In this document: piece by piece, positions 8,711-18,543 of the stretch
How positions within the stretch are numbered: the stretch's first letter is position 1
Layout of the letters: the number at the start of each line of letters is the position of its first letter
From: Flammeovirgaceae bacterium UBA7330
GTDB lineage: Bacteria; Bacteroidota; Bacteroidia; Cytophagales; Cyclobacteriaceae
Reading direction: 5' to 3'
Assembly: GCA_002471275.1 (NCBI GenBank)
Contig: DKPQ01000017.1
Coordinates: forward strand, 1-64,000
DNA: 64,000 bases
Made by a program: the position numbers and the translations under genes
The notes under the pieces: model-generated
Databases searched by the model: none
Seen by the model: the letters and a program-made list of their open reading frames with translations, nothing else
What the model was told of the DNA's origin: nothing

Positions 8711-9287
8711 TGCTATAAAGTTTAAAGAGTTAGAAACAATTGGAAGAGGCCTCTTGATGTTATCGGAGCAAATTTTATTCCAAAAAATGGCTTATAGAGC
8801 GTTTTATCTCCATTTATAAGTAATACTTTAATTAAATCACATATCCTGAAATGATTCGCAACTTCAGGGTATTTTTATACGTTTAATAGGTGTTTTCACA
8901 CAGGTGCTCATCCACTCCATCCCCACAACAAAACGTTACTTTCAAAATGAGAATATTTAGGTCAAAATGAGAACTTCTGATTCCTGATTCCTGATTCCTG
9001 ATTCCTGATTTCTGATTTCTGATTCCTGATTTCTGATTTCTGACTCCTGTATCCTGACTCCTGTATCCTGACTCCTGAACAAAACTTGCACTATTTCAAT
9101 ATCCCGCATATAGTCTCCTCCCACACTCCACCCACAGTGCTCCCACAGTTCCTCTAGTCATTCCTGGATGACCCACCACTGCCAAATATTGGATTTATCT
9201 AAGATGGTCTACCTTTCTCCTTGCTCTCCAACTCCCCAAAATCAGGTATAATTGAGCTTTATTTCGATAACCCTTAATTAACCCATT
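8711..9287. other. 577-bp intergenic region between divergent genes
   Basis: This region separates the divergent starts of the 186-aa protein and the GH78 gene. It holds the heptamer tandem array at 8975-9077. Elsewhere I see only AT-rich sequence and no convincing reading frame; promoters for both genes must lie here. Confidence 0.6.
8975..9077. repeat. Tandem heptamer array (about 14.7 copies of TYCTGAY)
   Basis: Reading from 8975, the sequence is fourteen full 7-bp units plus a partial one. The units are TTCTGAT, TCCTGAT, TTCTGAC, TCCTGTA or TCCTGAC. The first part is mostly TCCTGAT/TTCTGAT; the last part alternates TCCTGTA and TCCTGAC, giving a 14-bp higher-order period. There are no spacers, so it is a minisatellite-like repeat and not a CRISPR. 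Confidence 0.95.
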
Positions 9288-11948
9288 GTGAAAAACGCTA
9301 TCATCCTTTCGCTGTTGGTTTCCCTACCCATTCTGGGATTTTCTTTCACCATCACCGACCTCCGCTGCGAATACCTCGAATCCCCACTAGGCATCGACAC
9401 CAAATCCCCCAGATTCACCTGGCGGATGATTGATGCCAAAAACGGCACGATGCAGTCGGCTTATCAAATTGTCGTGGGCACTGACTCCATTGAGGTAGCT
9501 GACGGAACAGGAGCAATCTGGGATACGAATAAAGAAGCTTCTTCTGCACAATTGGTCAAATATGCAGGCCAGGACCTTAAGCCCTTTACCAAATACTATT
9601 GGAGTGTCCGGGTGTGGGATCAGGAAGGTGTTTCGGCAGTTTCAAACGTATCTTCTTTTGAGACAGGCATGATGGATCCATCCAACTGGAGGGGTGCATG
9701 GATCAGCGACAGCAGGGATGTCAATATCAAACCAGCTCCGTATTTCAGGAAAGAATTTCAAACGGACAAGAAGATTAAATCTGCCCGGGCATATATTGCT
9801 GCAGCCGGATTGTATGAGCTTTATATCAATGGTGAGCAGTTGGGCAGCAGGATCCTGGATCCAACCTATACCCGCTTCGACAGGAGAATCCTATATGTCA
9901 CCTATGATGTAACAGGGCTTCTTGCTTCCGGGAGTAATGCGATCGGTGTGCTGTTAGGAAACGGGTGGTACAACCACCAATCCACAGCCGTCTGGTTTTT
10001 TCATGAAGCACCCTGGAGAGGGCGCCCCACCTTTTGTCTGGACCTGAGGATTGAATACGAGAATGGAGAAACCGAACTCATCAAAACAGGTGATGACTGG
10101 AAAACGGCCCTCGGGCCGATCATTCAAAACAGCATTTACACGGGCGAGCACTATGATGCTAACCTGGAGATGCCAGGCTGGAACAAACCGGGCTATGATG
10201 ATTCTAAATGGAAAAATGTAATATTCCGGTCTGCTCCCACCCAAAACATCGTGGCCCAGGTGTTGCACCCCATTCGTGAAGTGGAACGCATTGTGCCTGT
10301 TAGCATGAAGAAGTTCAACGATACCACTTACGTCTTTGATCTGGGTAGAAACATCTCGGGTACTGCAGAGATATCAGTTACCGGATCAAAAGGAACTGTC
10401 ATCAGGCTCACACATGCTGAGACAACTTATGACAACGGACGAGTAGATATGCGGGAAATAGAACGCCACTATCGCCCTACTGATGACTCCGATCCCTTTC
10501 AAACAGATGTCTATTACCTGAAAGGGGAGGGCACCGAAACCTTCAAGCCGAGATTCAATTACAAGGGCTTTCAATATGTGGAAGTGACCAGCAATAAACC
10601 GATATCTCTGGAAAAGGACGATTTAGCAGGATATTTCGCTCATAGTGACGTTCCTCCTGTCGGATCTCTCAACTCAAGCAACCCGACCATCAACAAGATA
10701 TGGGCAGCCACCAACAGTTCTTACCTGGCCAACTTGTTTGGTTATCCAACCGATTGTCCTCAGAGAGAAAAAAATGGCTGGACAGGGGATGCCCATATTG
10801 CCATGGAAACCGGACTCTATAATTATGATGCCATCACGATCTATGAAAAGTGGATCGATGATCACATTGACGAGCAGCAACCCAATGGGGTTTTACCAGC
10901 CATCATTCCCACCAGTGGTTGGGGTTATCAATGGGCCAATGGTCCTGACTGGACAAGTACCATTGCACTTGTGCCATGGCAGATCTACCTCTTTTATGGT
11001 GACGCTACGTTGCTGGAGCGCAGCTATGACAACATCCGAAACTATGTAGACTACATCACCAGCATCAGCCCAACAGGCATTTGCTATTGGGGCCTGGGAG
11101 ATTGGGTGCCTGTGAAGTCAAAATCACCCGTTGAACTGACTTCCACAGCGTACTATTATACGGATGTCATGATCTTGTCCAAAGCAGCAGGTTTGCTGGG
11201 CAGGAAATCCGATCAGGAAAAATATGCAGCACTGGCCGGTCAGATCAAACAAGCATTCAATGATAAATTTCTGAACAAAGAGAAGGCTATTTATGCAGAA
11301 GGACACCAGACGGAGCTAAGCGTACCATTGTATTGGGGACTCGTGCCTGATGAGCTGAAATCCAAAGTAGCAGACAACCTGGCCAAACGTGTGGAGGAAG
11401 ACCATTTCCATCTGGATGTTGGGCTCCTGGGTTCCAAGGCCATTTTAGGAGCACTTAGTGAAAATGGCTTTGCAGAGGTTGCTTATAAAGTAGCCTCGCA
11501 GGAAACCTATCCTTCCTGGGGATGGTGGATGGTAAATGGAGCCACCACTCTTCTTGAAAACTGGGACATCCATGCGAAAACGGATATTTCCAGGAACCAT
11601 ATCATGTTTGGTGAAGTAGGGTCCTGGTTTTATGAAGCGCTTGGTGGAATCAATCCTGATGAGCAGCAGCCGGGTTTCAAGCACATTCAGCTTAAGCCCA
11701 ATTTCGTGAAGGGATTGTATCATTTTAAAGTAAATCATCAGAGTATTAAGGGTGAGATCACTTCATCATGGGAAAGGGAAAAGAAACGTATTGAATACGA
11801 AGTCGTGGTCCCACCCAATACCACAGCCAGCTTATACCTGGACAAGAAAGCTAAATATAAGGGAGAAACATTGACGAGGGAGATCAGTGGAGATCAGGCT
11901 GTTTTTCAATTAGCCAGCGGTTCGTATAAGTTCATCATTCCCGACTAG
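9288..11948 (+). CDS. GH78 alpha-L-rhamnosidase
   Basis: This exported enzyme of 886 residues starts at a GTG and has a signal peptide (about 1-19). It follows the GH78 domain order: an N-terminal fibronectin-like domain (about 20-125), the rhamnosidase N-terminal beta domain (about 140-310), a second beta domain (about 325-430), the (alpha/alpha)6 catalytic barrel (about 440-785) and a C-terminal beta domain. The hallmark DCPQREKNGWTGDA begins at residue 489, and TTLLENWD contains E757, at the place of the second catalytic carboxylate of the family. The enzyme removes terminal alpha-L-rhamnose from rhamnogalacturonan, ulvan-type polymers or glycosides. It is co-directional with fructose-1,6-bisphosphatase 67 bp downstream. 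Confidence 0.93.
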   Translation: MKNAIILSLLVSLPILGFSFTITDLRCEYLESPLGIDTKSPRFTWRMIDAKNGTMQSAYQIVVGTDSIEVADGTGAIWDTNKEASSAQLVKYAGQDLKPFTKYYWSVRVWDQEGVSAVSNVSSFETGMMDPSNWRGAWISDSRDVNIKPAPYFRKEFQTDKKIKSARAYIAAAGLYELYINGEQLGSRILDPTYTRFDRRILYVTYDVTGLLASGSNAIGVLLGNGWYNHQSTAVWFFHEAPWRGRPTFCLDLRIEYENGETELIKTGDDWKTALGPIIQNSIYTGEHYDANLEMPGWNKPGYDDSKWKNVIFRSAPTQNIVAQVLHPIREVERIVPVSMKKFNDTTYVFDLGRNISGTAEISVTGSKGTVIRLTHAETTYDNGRVDMREIERHYRPTDDSDPFQTDVYYLKGEGTETFKPRFNYKGFQYVEVTSNKPISLEKDDLAGYFAHSDVPPVGSLNSSNPTINKIWAATNSSYLANLFGYPTDCPQREKNGWTGDAHIAMETGLYNYDAITIYEKWIDDHIDEQQPNGVLPAIIPTSGWGYQWANGPDWTSTIALVPWQIYLFYGDATLLERSYDNIRNYVDYITSISPTGICYWGLGDWVPVKSKSPVELTSTAYYYTDVMILSKAAGLLGRKSDQEKYAALAGQIKQAFNDKFLNKEKAIYAEGHQTELSVPLYWGLVPDELKSKVADNLAKRVEEDHFHLDVGLLGSKAILGALSENGFAEVAYKVASQETYPSWGWWMVNGATTLLENWDIHAKTDISRNHIMFGEVGSWFYEALGGINPDEQQPGFKHIQLKPNFVKGLYHFKVNHQSIKGEITSSWEREKKRIEYEVVVPPNTTASLYLDKKAKYKGETLTREISGDQAVFQLASGSYKFIIPD

Positions 11949-12015
11949 AATAGATCAATTTACCGGTAAGATTGACCAGGTAGGTTAATGGTTAGCACAT
12001 CTCTGATTAAATTTA

Positions 12016-13032
12016 ATGCTAAACCTACCTAATGCAATCATGAAGGCTGAAAAGAAAGACCTGGGAACACCCATTGGTACCACACTCGATCGATTTATCA
12101 AAAGCAAGCAGGATGAATTCAAATATGCGACTGGTGAACTGAGTCAGCTATTACGGGATATCGCCCTGGCTGGCAAGATCGTAAACAAGGAAGTAATCAA
12201 TGCTGGCCTGTCCGGTCTGAATGGTCAGATAGGTGAAGTAAACGTTCAGGGAGAAAACCAGCAGAAGCTGGATGTGGTGGCACATATACGTTTTACCAGG
12301 GCACTTACCAATGGAAGGATGACAGCCGCGGTGGTCTCAGAGGAGGAGGAGAAGATCATCCATATCAATGAGGACAACCATTACATTGTAGCTATCGACC
12401 CGTTGGATGGTTCATCGAATATCGATGTGAATGTGTCTGTGGGCACCATATTTTCTATTTACAGGAGAAAATCACCCACTGGTACCAGGGTAACCAAATC
12501 TGATATCCTGCAAAAAGGGAGTGCTCAGGTGGCGGCTGGTTATGTGTTATATGGATCTTCCACGATGTTTGTCTATACCACGGGGTACGGAGTCAATGGA
12601 TTTACTTTGGATCTTTCCTTAGGTGAATTTATTCTGTCTCATCCCGAGATGTCCTTCCCGGATAAAGCCAATTATTACTCCATCAATGAGGGGTTGCTCG
12701 ATCAGACCGACCCCTACATTAGCCAGTTTATTTTTAACTGTAGGCAAACCGGTATATCGGCCAGGTATATTGGTTCTCTCGTGGCAGATTTTCATCGCAA
12801 CATGCTGAAGGGGGGGATTTACCTTTACCCAAAAACAAAGGACAAGCCCAATGGGAAATTGCGTTTGCTCTACGAGTGCTATGCCCTGGCCTTTATTGCC
12901 GAGCAAGCCAATGGAGAGGCTACGGATGGCACCAATCGCATATTAGATATTGATCCTAAAGAGTTTCATCAAAGAACCGAATTTTTTGTAGGGTCCCGAT
13001 CACTCATGCAGGAGCTAAACCGATTTAAATAG
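12016..13032 (+). CDS. fbp: Class 1 fructose-1,6-bisphosphatase
   Basis: This cytoplasmic enzyme of gluconeogenesis hydrolyses fructose 1,6-bisphosphate to fructose 6-phosphate. The family's N-terminal motif (GTTLDRFI, YATGELSQLLRDIALAGKIV) and the metal and phosphate site DPLDGSSNIDVNVSVGTIFS (D at about 128) are plain, as is GKLRLLYEC near the C-terminus. Here the residues after LLYEC are Tyr-Ala-Leu, where most family members have Asn-Pro-Met. Both the ATG at 12016 and one at 12040 (MKAEKKDLGTPIG) are possible starts; both leave the family core intact, and no ribosome binding site decides between them. At 338 residues the length is normal. It follows the rhamnosidase gene, which may reflect the need for gluconeogenesis when growing on sugars that enter as trioses. 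Confidence 0.95.
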   Translation: MLNLPNAIMKAEKKDLGTPIGTTLDRFIKSKQDEFKYATGELSQLLRDIALAGKIVNKEVINAGLSGLNGQIGEVNVQGENQQKLDVVAHIRFTRALTNGRMTAAVVSEEEEKIIHINEDNHYIVAIDPLDGSSNIDVNVSVGTIFSIYRRKSPTGTRVTKSDILQKGSAQVAAGYVLYGSSTMFVYTTGYGVNGFTLDLSLGEFILSHPEMSFPDKANYYSINEGLLDQTDPYISQFIFNCRQTGISARYIGSLVADFHRNMLKGGIYLYPKTKDKPNGKLRLLYECYALAFIAEQANGEATDGTNRILDIDPKEFHQRTEFFVGSRSLMQELNRFK

Positions 13033-13224
13033 CATCATTCTTATTATTTAGATACCGTTCGAAGTAAATAATTCTGTATCTTTAATCTTAAGAATTCTTC
13101 ATCTTTAGGTTAAATAAAAATAATTTAAAAAGAAGCTGAGAATTCATGTAAGATTTTTAGAATTGAAAAAAAATCCTTTCTTTTAAGGAATCCAATTTAA
13201 ACCAGCTTATAACCCGATCGTTCC

Positions 13225-13779
13225 ATGAGACCCCAAAATATCATTTCATATAAAGTGGAGTTTGATCAGGTGTACAGAGAGCATTTTGGTCGACTGTATG
13301 CTTTTGCTACTTCCCTGATAAAATGTGAGGAAATTGCGAAAGATGTCATATCCGATGTTTTCGTAAACCTTTGGAATTCAAGAATCGACTTTAGCAAGGT
13401 CCGAGATATTGAAGCCTATTTGTTTATCGCTGTTAAAAATCAAGCGCTCCAGGTACTCTCAAAATCCCCACATAGGATTGGTGACAATGACATTGAAAAA
13501 ATGCTGAAGAAGATTGACATGAGTGACCCTGAGCGGGTGCTCATCGAAAAGGAGTTGCTTAATGACCTGGAAGCGGCCATCAAATCATTACCTGATCAAT
13601 GTCAGCTGGTATTTGCCTTATCCAGGGAAAAAGACATGACCTACCAGCAAATATCTGTAGAATTAGGCATTGCTACAGCTACTGTGAAGAGCCATATGAT
13701 CAAGGCCATAGCTAAAATCAGGGTGTTCATTTCTGAAAAGTATAGTGACGTTCAAGTCAGAGAAGCAGTAAACGCCTAA
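13225..13779 (+). CDS. ECF-type RNA polymerase sigma factor (locus 1)
   Basis: This 184-residue protein has sigma region 2 at about residues 10-80 (FDQVYREHFGRLYAFATSL, VFVNLWNSRIDF) and region 4 at about 118-175 (LPDQCQLVFALSREKDMTYQ, TATVKSHMIKAIAKIR). It belongs to the Bacteroidota sigma factors that work with FecR anti-sigma proteins. It heads a co-directional set of FecR, SusC and SusD, so it should drive that locus when SusC is occupied. The start is the ATG at 13225. The same family occurs at 33814, 51593 and 63601. Confidence 0.93.
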   Translation: MRPQNIISYKVEFDQVYREHFGRLYAFATSLIKCEEIAKDVISDVFVNLWNSRIDFSKVRDIEAYLFIAVKNQALQVLSKSPHRIGDNDIEKMLKKIDMSDPERVLIEKELLNDLEAAIKSLPDQCQLVFALSREKDMTYQQISVELGIATATVKSHMIKAIAKIRVFISEKYSDVQVREAVNA

Positions 13780-13944
13780 TTCAGAATTCATATCAAATTG
13801 ATTGAATAATTCTCAATCAAACCTCACTTCTTTTAAATATCATATCGGTGATGTTGCTCTATTTATAAAAATAATATAAATATTTCAATTAGACTCCACC
13901 TGTCAATAGCCGAATTCACTCTTTATTACAAGCGCTAGTAATAA

Positions 13945-14940
13945 ATGAATATAGACGAACTAATCTATAAATATCTTAAAGGAAACATGAACCTGGAGGA
14001 GCAACACCGACTTAAAAGTTTGCTCGAGCAGCACCATATCAGCCCTGAGGGGCTGAGCAAGATTGGTTTGTTTTGGAATGACCCAAAAAACAAATTCACT
14101 GAAGAGAGGGATGAGGTGTATCAGGATATTTTTAAGAAAATAGAAGCAAGTCAAAAAAAAGAGATAACGAATAGGAGATTCCTCGAATCCAGACGCAATA
14201 CGTTAAGGTATCTTTCCATTGCCGCTAGTGTGGCTATTCTTGTTGCTATCGTTTATTTATTACCCGAATTCAATAAGCCAGAAGTAGTTACAGAAGTCCC
14301 TGTGATCACTGAATCACGTAAAACTTTAGCGGGGCAAAAATTGCAGGTTCATCTACGGGACGGTAGTAAGGTCAAGCTCAATGCTGAGAGTAGCATTGAT
14401 TTTCCAAAGTATTTTTCAGACTCCAGTCGGGTGGTGAACTTAACCGGTGAAGCTTATTTTGAGGTGGCTGAGGATGCATCCAGACCCTTCCGGGTTGTAG
14501 TAGGTAATGTGGTTGTTCAGGCGCTTGGCACTTCTTTTAGTATTAGAAATGAAAAAGGATCTACCAGCATATACCTGACCTCGGGTAAAGTTTCAGTAAC
14601 TTCTTCCAAGATTGATGACGCGGTCATACTGGCCCCGGGTGAGATGGTGGCAGAGAACAATGGCTTTTTTGATGAAATCAATGATTTTGACTATGCCGAT
14701 ATAGCCTGGGTGGATAATGTGCTGATCTTTAGAGATGCCTCCAGCAGTCAGGTGTTCCAGCAATTGGAGAAATGGTATGGAGTGGACATTCATGTAAAAG
14801 ATGAGTTGGCCAGGTGGTCTTTTAGCGGGCAATTTGAAAATGAACCTTTGAAAGAGGTTCTCATTGGAATTGGCCACTCGGAGGAATTTGACTTTGAAAT
14901 TCAAAACAAAGAAGTAGTAATAAAAAAACAGCGTAAATGA
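13945..14940 (+). CDS. FecR family anti-sigma factor (locus 1)
   Basis: This 331-residue protein has a cytoplasmic N-terminal anti-sigma region (about 1-80, MNLEEQHRLKSLLEQH), one membrane segment (about 91-110, LSIAASVAILVAIVYLLP), the periplasmic FecR domain (about 125-230, LRDGSKVKLNAESSIDFPK and LTGEAYFEVAEDASRPF) and a C-terminal DUF4974-type domain (about 255-330, LEKWYGVDIHVKDE). It relays the state of the STN domain of SusC to the sigma factor encoded 165 bp upstream. The next gene is SusC after 125 bp containing stem-loops. Confidence 0.93.
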   Translation: MNIDELIYKYLKGNMNLEEQHRLKSLLEQHHISPEGLSKIGLFWNDPKNKFTEERDEVYQDIFKKIEASQKKEITNRRFLESRRNTLRYLSIAASVAILVAIVYLLPEFNKPEVVTEVPVITESRKTLAGQKLQVHLRDGSKVKLNAESSIDFPKYFSDSSRVVNLTGEAYFEVAEDASRPFRVVVGNVVVQALGTSFSIRNEKGSTSIYLTSGKVSVTSSKIDDAVILAPGEMVAENNGFFDEINDFDYADIAWVDNVLIFRDASSSQVFQQLEKWYGVDIHVKDELARWSFSGQFENEPLKEVLIGIGHSEEFDFEIQNKEVVIKKQRK

Positions 14941-14966
14941 CCCATATGAAAACATAGAAAAAAGAA

Positions 14967-15021
14967 CAGGCTTCCGGTAGCCGAAAGCCTGCAATGAAAG
15001 CCTTTTATTGGCGTGAAAGGC
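14967..15021 (+). promoter_or_regulatory. Two stem-loops between fecR and susC (locus 1)
   Basis: CAGGCTTCCGG (14967-14977) pairs with CCGAAAGCCTG (14981-14991) across a 3-nt loop with one mismatch. A second, weaker stem pairs GCCTTT (15000-15005) with AAAGGC (15016-15021). Neither is followed by a T-run. They may set mRNA processing or stability, or form a leader for susC translation. Comparable structures precede the other TonB-receptor genes here. Confidence 0.5.
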
Positions 15022-15065
15022 AATCATAATTGTTTAATAACCACATCATTAAACCTTGTAAATAT

Positions 15066-18000
15066 ATGCAATTATTTGTACCTCAATTCTTAAAATTTAT
15101 GAATTGGACCGTCAGGATATTCATTATGCAGGTTGTACTTTCCACAGTACTCTTTGCAAAGGATGGAGCGGCTCAAAACACTAGTGTAAAGGAGATCAAG
15201 ATTTCGATTCACCTAAACAATACTTCGTTGGGTGAAGCTTTTAACGAGATTGAAAGACTGACGGATCTTTCATTTATCTATGATAAGTCATCCGTAAATC
15301 ATGATCAACGCGTTTCTTACAGTACTCGAGATGGGTCTGTTGAAAAAGTGTTGCTTTTCCTATCTGAGAAGTATAACCTGGAATTTAAACAGGTTAACAA
15401 CATTATCAGTGTGAACGAAAAGTCCAGTGGAAAAATCAAAAGACCTCTGGAAATCCTCATTGAAGAGCAAGTCACTGTAAGAGGAAAAGTGACGGATGAG
15501 AGCGGAGAAGGTCTTCCCGGAGCAACTGTTCAGGAAAAGGGCACCAGCAATGGTGTTATTTCCGATGTATCTGGAAATTATTCATTGAGTGTAGCTGAGA
15601 ATGCCACCCTTACAGTATCATTCGTAGGTTACGAAACAGTCGAAGTGTCAGTAAGCGGACGATCAGTAGTGGATGTACAACTCAATGAGGACGTCGAATC
15701 ACTGGAAGAAGTGGTCGTAATCGGGTACGGTACTCAGAACAAAAGAGACGTAACCGGATCAGTTTCCAGTGTGTCCAGTAAGGAGCTTGTTGACAGACCT
15801 GTGGTAAACATGGGCCAGGCACTTCAAAACAAAGTATCTGGTGTTCAGGTGATCAGACAAGGAGCTGGGTATCCGGGTTCAAACCCAATCATCAGGATAC
15901 GTGGTACGAACTCCATCAATTCCAATAGTGATCCGCTATTCGTTGTGGATGGAATCATCGGTGTGAGCAATGCATTGAAAAACATCAACCCTCAGGATAT
16001 TCAAAGCATTGATATCTTAAAAGATGCTTCGGCTACAGCCATCTACGGTACCAGGGGTGCAAACGGTGTAGTTATTATCACCACAAAAAAAGGTGAAGTT
16101 GGTGAAGTAAAGGTCAACTACAATGGTTCTGTTACATTAGGAACCATGCAGCGACACAACTATACTGTTAACACTGATCAGTTTTTCTATCTCTATGAGC
16201 AGGCTTTTACCAATACTCCCAAGTATGGTACGCTGAACAAAGCGAAGGATTACAGAGGTGGAGAAGGAACAGGAGCTTCATGGTCAGAAATGCCTCATTT
16301 ATTTGAGCAGGTTCCACAAGGAGGTTACTTCATGGACCTTCAGGGGAATGATGGAAATTATTACAAACCTCGATTCTACTCAAACTGGGAAGAAATCGCA
16401 TTTAACAACTCTTTGTCTCAGGATCACTACGTAGACATCACAGGTGGATCCGAGAGTGCAAAATACGCGCTTGGAATGGGCCACACTGATCAGGAAGGTC
16501 TGCTACTGGAATCTTATTATAAGAGAACAAACTTCAGGTTCTCAACAGACATTGAGATGACTAATTGGTTGGGAATAAGTGCAAACGTGTTGATTTCCCG
16601 TTCTAAAAATGCAAGGGGAGATGACCAGCTACGAACAGTTTCTGAAACCTGGCCAATTTTACCTACCAAATATCCGGATGATCCAATTTATGGAATCTAT
16701 GCAGGTAAATGGAGTACAGGAAGTGATTTTCCTGTTGGTGAAAACTGGAGAAATATTGTGTATACCATGGATCAGAGAGATGGTTACTATCTCAACAATC
16801 AGGTTACCGGAGGTATTATCCTAAATGCCCAAATCACTGAAGACTTAAGTTTCAAATCGAACCTTTCTATAGACAATAGAAGTGAAGATAGCCGATGGTT
16901 TAACGGAGATTTTCAAGGCACCAGAAATTCTGATGCACGCGGAAGTAATGAAAGATGGTTCTACTGGCAAAATGAAAATTACCTGAACTATATAAAATCA
17001 GTTGGTAATCATTCATTCGCAGGTATTTTAGGTCTTTCCTGGCAGGAAACAACAAATGAGTGGGTAGAAGCGCAGGCCTCAAGATTCCCATCAAATTTTT
17101 ATCTCTATAATAATTTAGATGCAGGAACAAACCCGGCTCGAGCTTTATCCAGAAATCAAAGAAGTGCATTGAACTCCTATTTTGCGAGGGTTAATTACGA
17201 CTTTGCCGGAAAATATATGTTGACCGCAACAGGTAGGATTGATGGTTCTTCAAAATTCGGACCTAACAATAAATATGCATTCTTCCCTTCAGTAGGTGCA
17301 GGATGGAGGATCTCTGATGAAGGCTTCTTATCAGGAAACAGCACAGTTTCCAACCTTAAGCTACGGGGTAGTTTAGGTCAGACAGGTAATCAGGAGATCG
17401 GTAGTTTCGTGACTCAACGATACATTAGTACTGCCAATGTTTGGTTTGGTGACGGTCTTAGATCAGGTTTTTATCCTGGTTCAACCGGAAACCCTGACCT
17501 GAAATGGGAGACAACTACACAATGGGACATCGGACTTGACATTGGGTTGTTTAATAACAGAATTAACCTGATTGTAGACTACTATCACAAGCTTACATCC
17601 GATATGTTGTTTAACCTTCCTTTGCCAAATTCTACAGCACCAGGTAGTGCATTCGTAAACTACGGTAAAGTTGAAAATCAGGGAATTGAATTGGCGGTAT
17701 CAACTACCAACGTTCAAACAGCTGATTTATCTTGGGAATCACGCTTAACACTGACAGCCAACCGAAATGAGATCAAGGAACTTGGACCAACCGGGGCAGA
17801 TGTTTATGTAGATACCGGAGCTGGTAACGCTACTTCAGTGTATCGGGTTGGAGAGCCAATTGGTTCATTCTTCGGACTCAACCGTATGGGAACATGGGGT
17901 ACCATGGAGGCAGCAGAAGCAGCACGATATGGACGTGTACCTGGAGATCTGAAGTTTGAGGATACCAACCAGGATGGAAAGATTGAATTGTTAACAGATG

Positions 18001-18524
18001 GTGACATCATTGGTAATTCTTATCCGAAAGTCTTTGGAGGATTTACCAACAACCTGACTTACAAAAACTGGGATGCAAACATGACTATTCAGTTTGTAGG
18101 TGGAGTTGACAAGGCAATCGTTCATGAATCTGCTGAAGACAGACAATTCGTGTCTGGTATGGTAAACAGAGTACTGGATGCATGGAGACCTGATAATCAG
18201 GATGCCATTGTTGCACAGGTTCGAGCAGGTAATGCTGGTGCCAGATATGATTCATTCACAGATACACACCAAATGTATAATGCGGCATTTATTAGAGGCC
18301 AGAATGCGTCCATTGGATATTCAATCCAAGACTTATTCGGCATCAGTAGATTAAGGATTTATTATGCCATGGAGAATTTCTTCCTGCTGACAGCTATAGA
18401 AATGGAAGGATATGATCCGGAAGGTAGTTCACTGGATAAGGCACGTCCCAATGCACAAAACATTGACAAGTACCAGTATCCAAACCCGACCAACTTCATA
18501 TTAGGTGTAAATGTTAATTTCTAA
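15066..18524 (+). CDS. SusC/RagA family TonB-linked outer membrane protein with STN domain (locus 1)
   Basis: I chose the ATG at 15066 (MQLFVPQFLKF) because the longer frame begins at a weak TTG and this start gives a typical signal peptide; the length is 1152 residues. After the signal come an STN domain (about 40-115), a carboxypeptidase-regulatory-like domain (about 140-220, GKVTDESGEGLPGATVQEKG), the plug with SusC signatures (RDVTGSVSSVSS, LFVVDGI, SIDILKDASATAIYGTRGAN) and a large barrel. SusC proteins import oligosaccharides with a SusD lid. The STN domain marks it as a transducer signalling to FecR. The susD gene follows after 19 bp. Confidence 0.95.
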   Translation: MQLFVPQFLKFMNWTVRIFIMQVVLSTVLFAKDGAAQNTSVKEIKISIHLNNTSLGEAFNEIERLTDLSFIYDKSSVNHDQRVSYSTRDGSVEKVLLFLSEKYNLEFKQVNNIISVNEKSSGKIKRPLEILIEEQVTVRGKVTDESGEGLPGATVQEKGTSNGVISDVSGNYSLSVAENATLTVSFVGYETVEVSVSGRSVVDVQLNEDVESLEEVVVIGYGTQNKRDVTGSVSSVSSKELVDRPVVNMGQALQNKVSGVQVIRQGAGYPGSNPIIRIRGTNSINSNSDPLFVVDGIIGVSNALKNINPQDIQSIDILKDASATAIYGTRGANGVVIITTKKGEVGEVKVNYNGSVTLGTMQRHNYTVNTDQFFYLYEQAFTNTPKYGTLNKAKDYRGGEGTGASWSEMPHLFEQVPQGGYFMDLQGNDGNYYKPRFYSNWEEIAFNNSLSQDHYVDITGGSESAKYALGMGHTDQEGLLLESYYKRTNFRFSTDIEMTNWLGISANVLISRSKNARGDDQLRTVSETWPILPTKYPDDPIYGIYAGKWSTGSDFPVGENWRNIVYTMDQRDGYYLNNQVTGGIILNAQITEDLSFKSNLSIDNRSEDSRWFNGDFQGTRNSDARGSNERWFYWQNENYLNYIKSVGNHSFAGILGLSWQETTNEWVEAQASRFPSNFYLYNNLDAGTNPARALSRNQRSALNSYFARVNYDFAGKYMLTATGRIDGSSKFGPNNKYAFFPSVGAGWRISDEGFLSGNSTVSNLKLRGSLGQTGNQEIGSFVTQRYISTANVWFGDGLRSGFYPGSTGNPDLKWETTTQWDIGLDIGLFNNRINLIVDYYHKLTSDMLFNLPLPNSTAPGSAFVNYGKVENQGIELAVSTTNVQTADLSWESRLTLTANRNEIKELGPTGADVYVDTGAGNATSVYRVGEPIGSFFGLNRMGTWGTMEAAEAARYGRVPGDLKFEDTNQDGKIELLTDGDIIGNSYPKVFGGFTNNLTYKNWDANMTIQFVGGVDKAIVHESAEDRQFVSGMVNRVLDAWRPDNQDAIVAQVRAGNAGARYDSFTDTHQMYNAAFIRGQNASIGYSIQDLFGISRLRIYYAMENFFLLTAIEMEGYDPEGSSLDKARPNAQNIDKYQYPNPTNFILGVNVNF

Positions 18525-18543
18525 TCAATAAAGATTTTATACA

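Noticed and set aside
8975..9077. Short repeats considered as a CRISPR array
   Set aside because: The unit is only 7 bp with no spacers; it is a simple tandem repeat.
14967..14991. Hairpin after FecR (locus 1) considered as a transcription terminator
   Set aside because: No T-run follows, and the downstream susC must be expressed; similar stems recur at the other loci.
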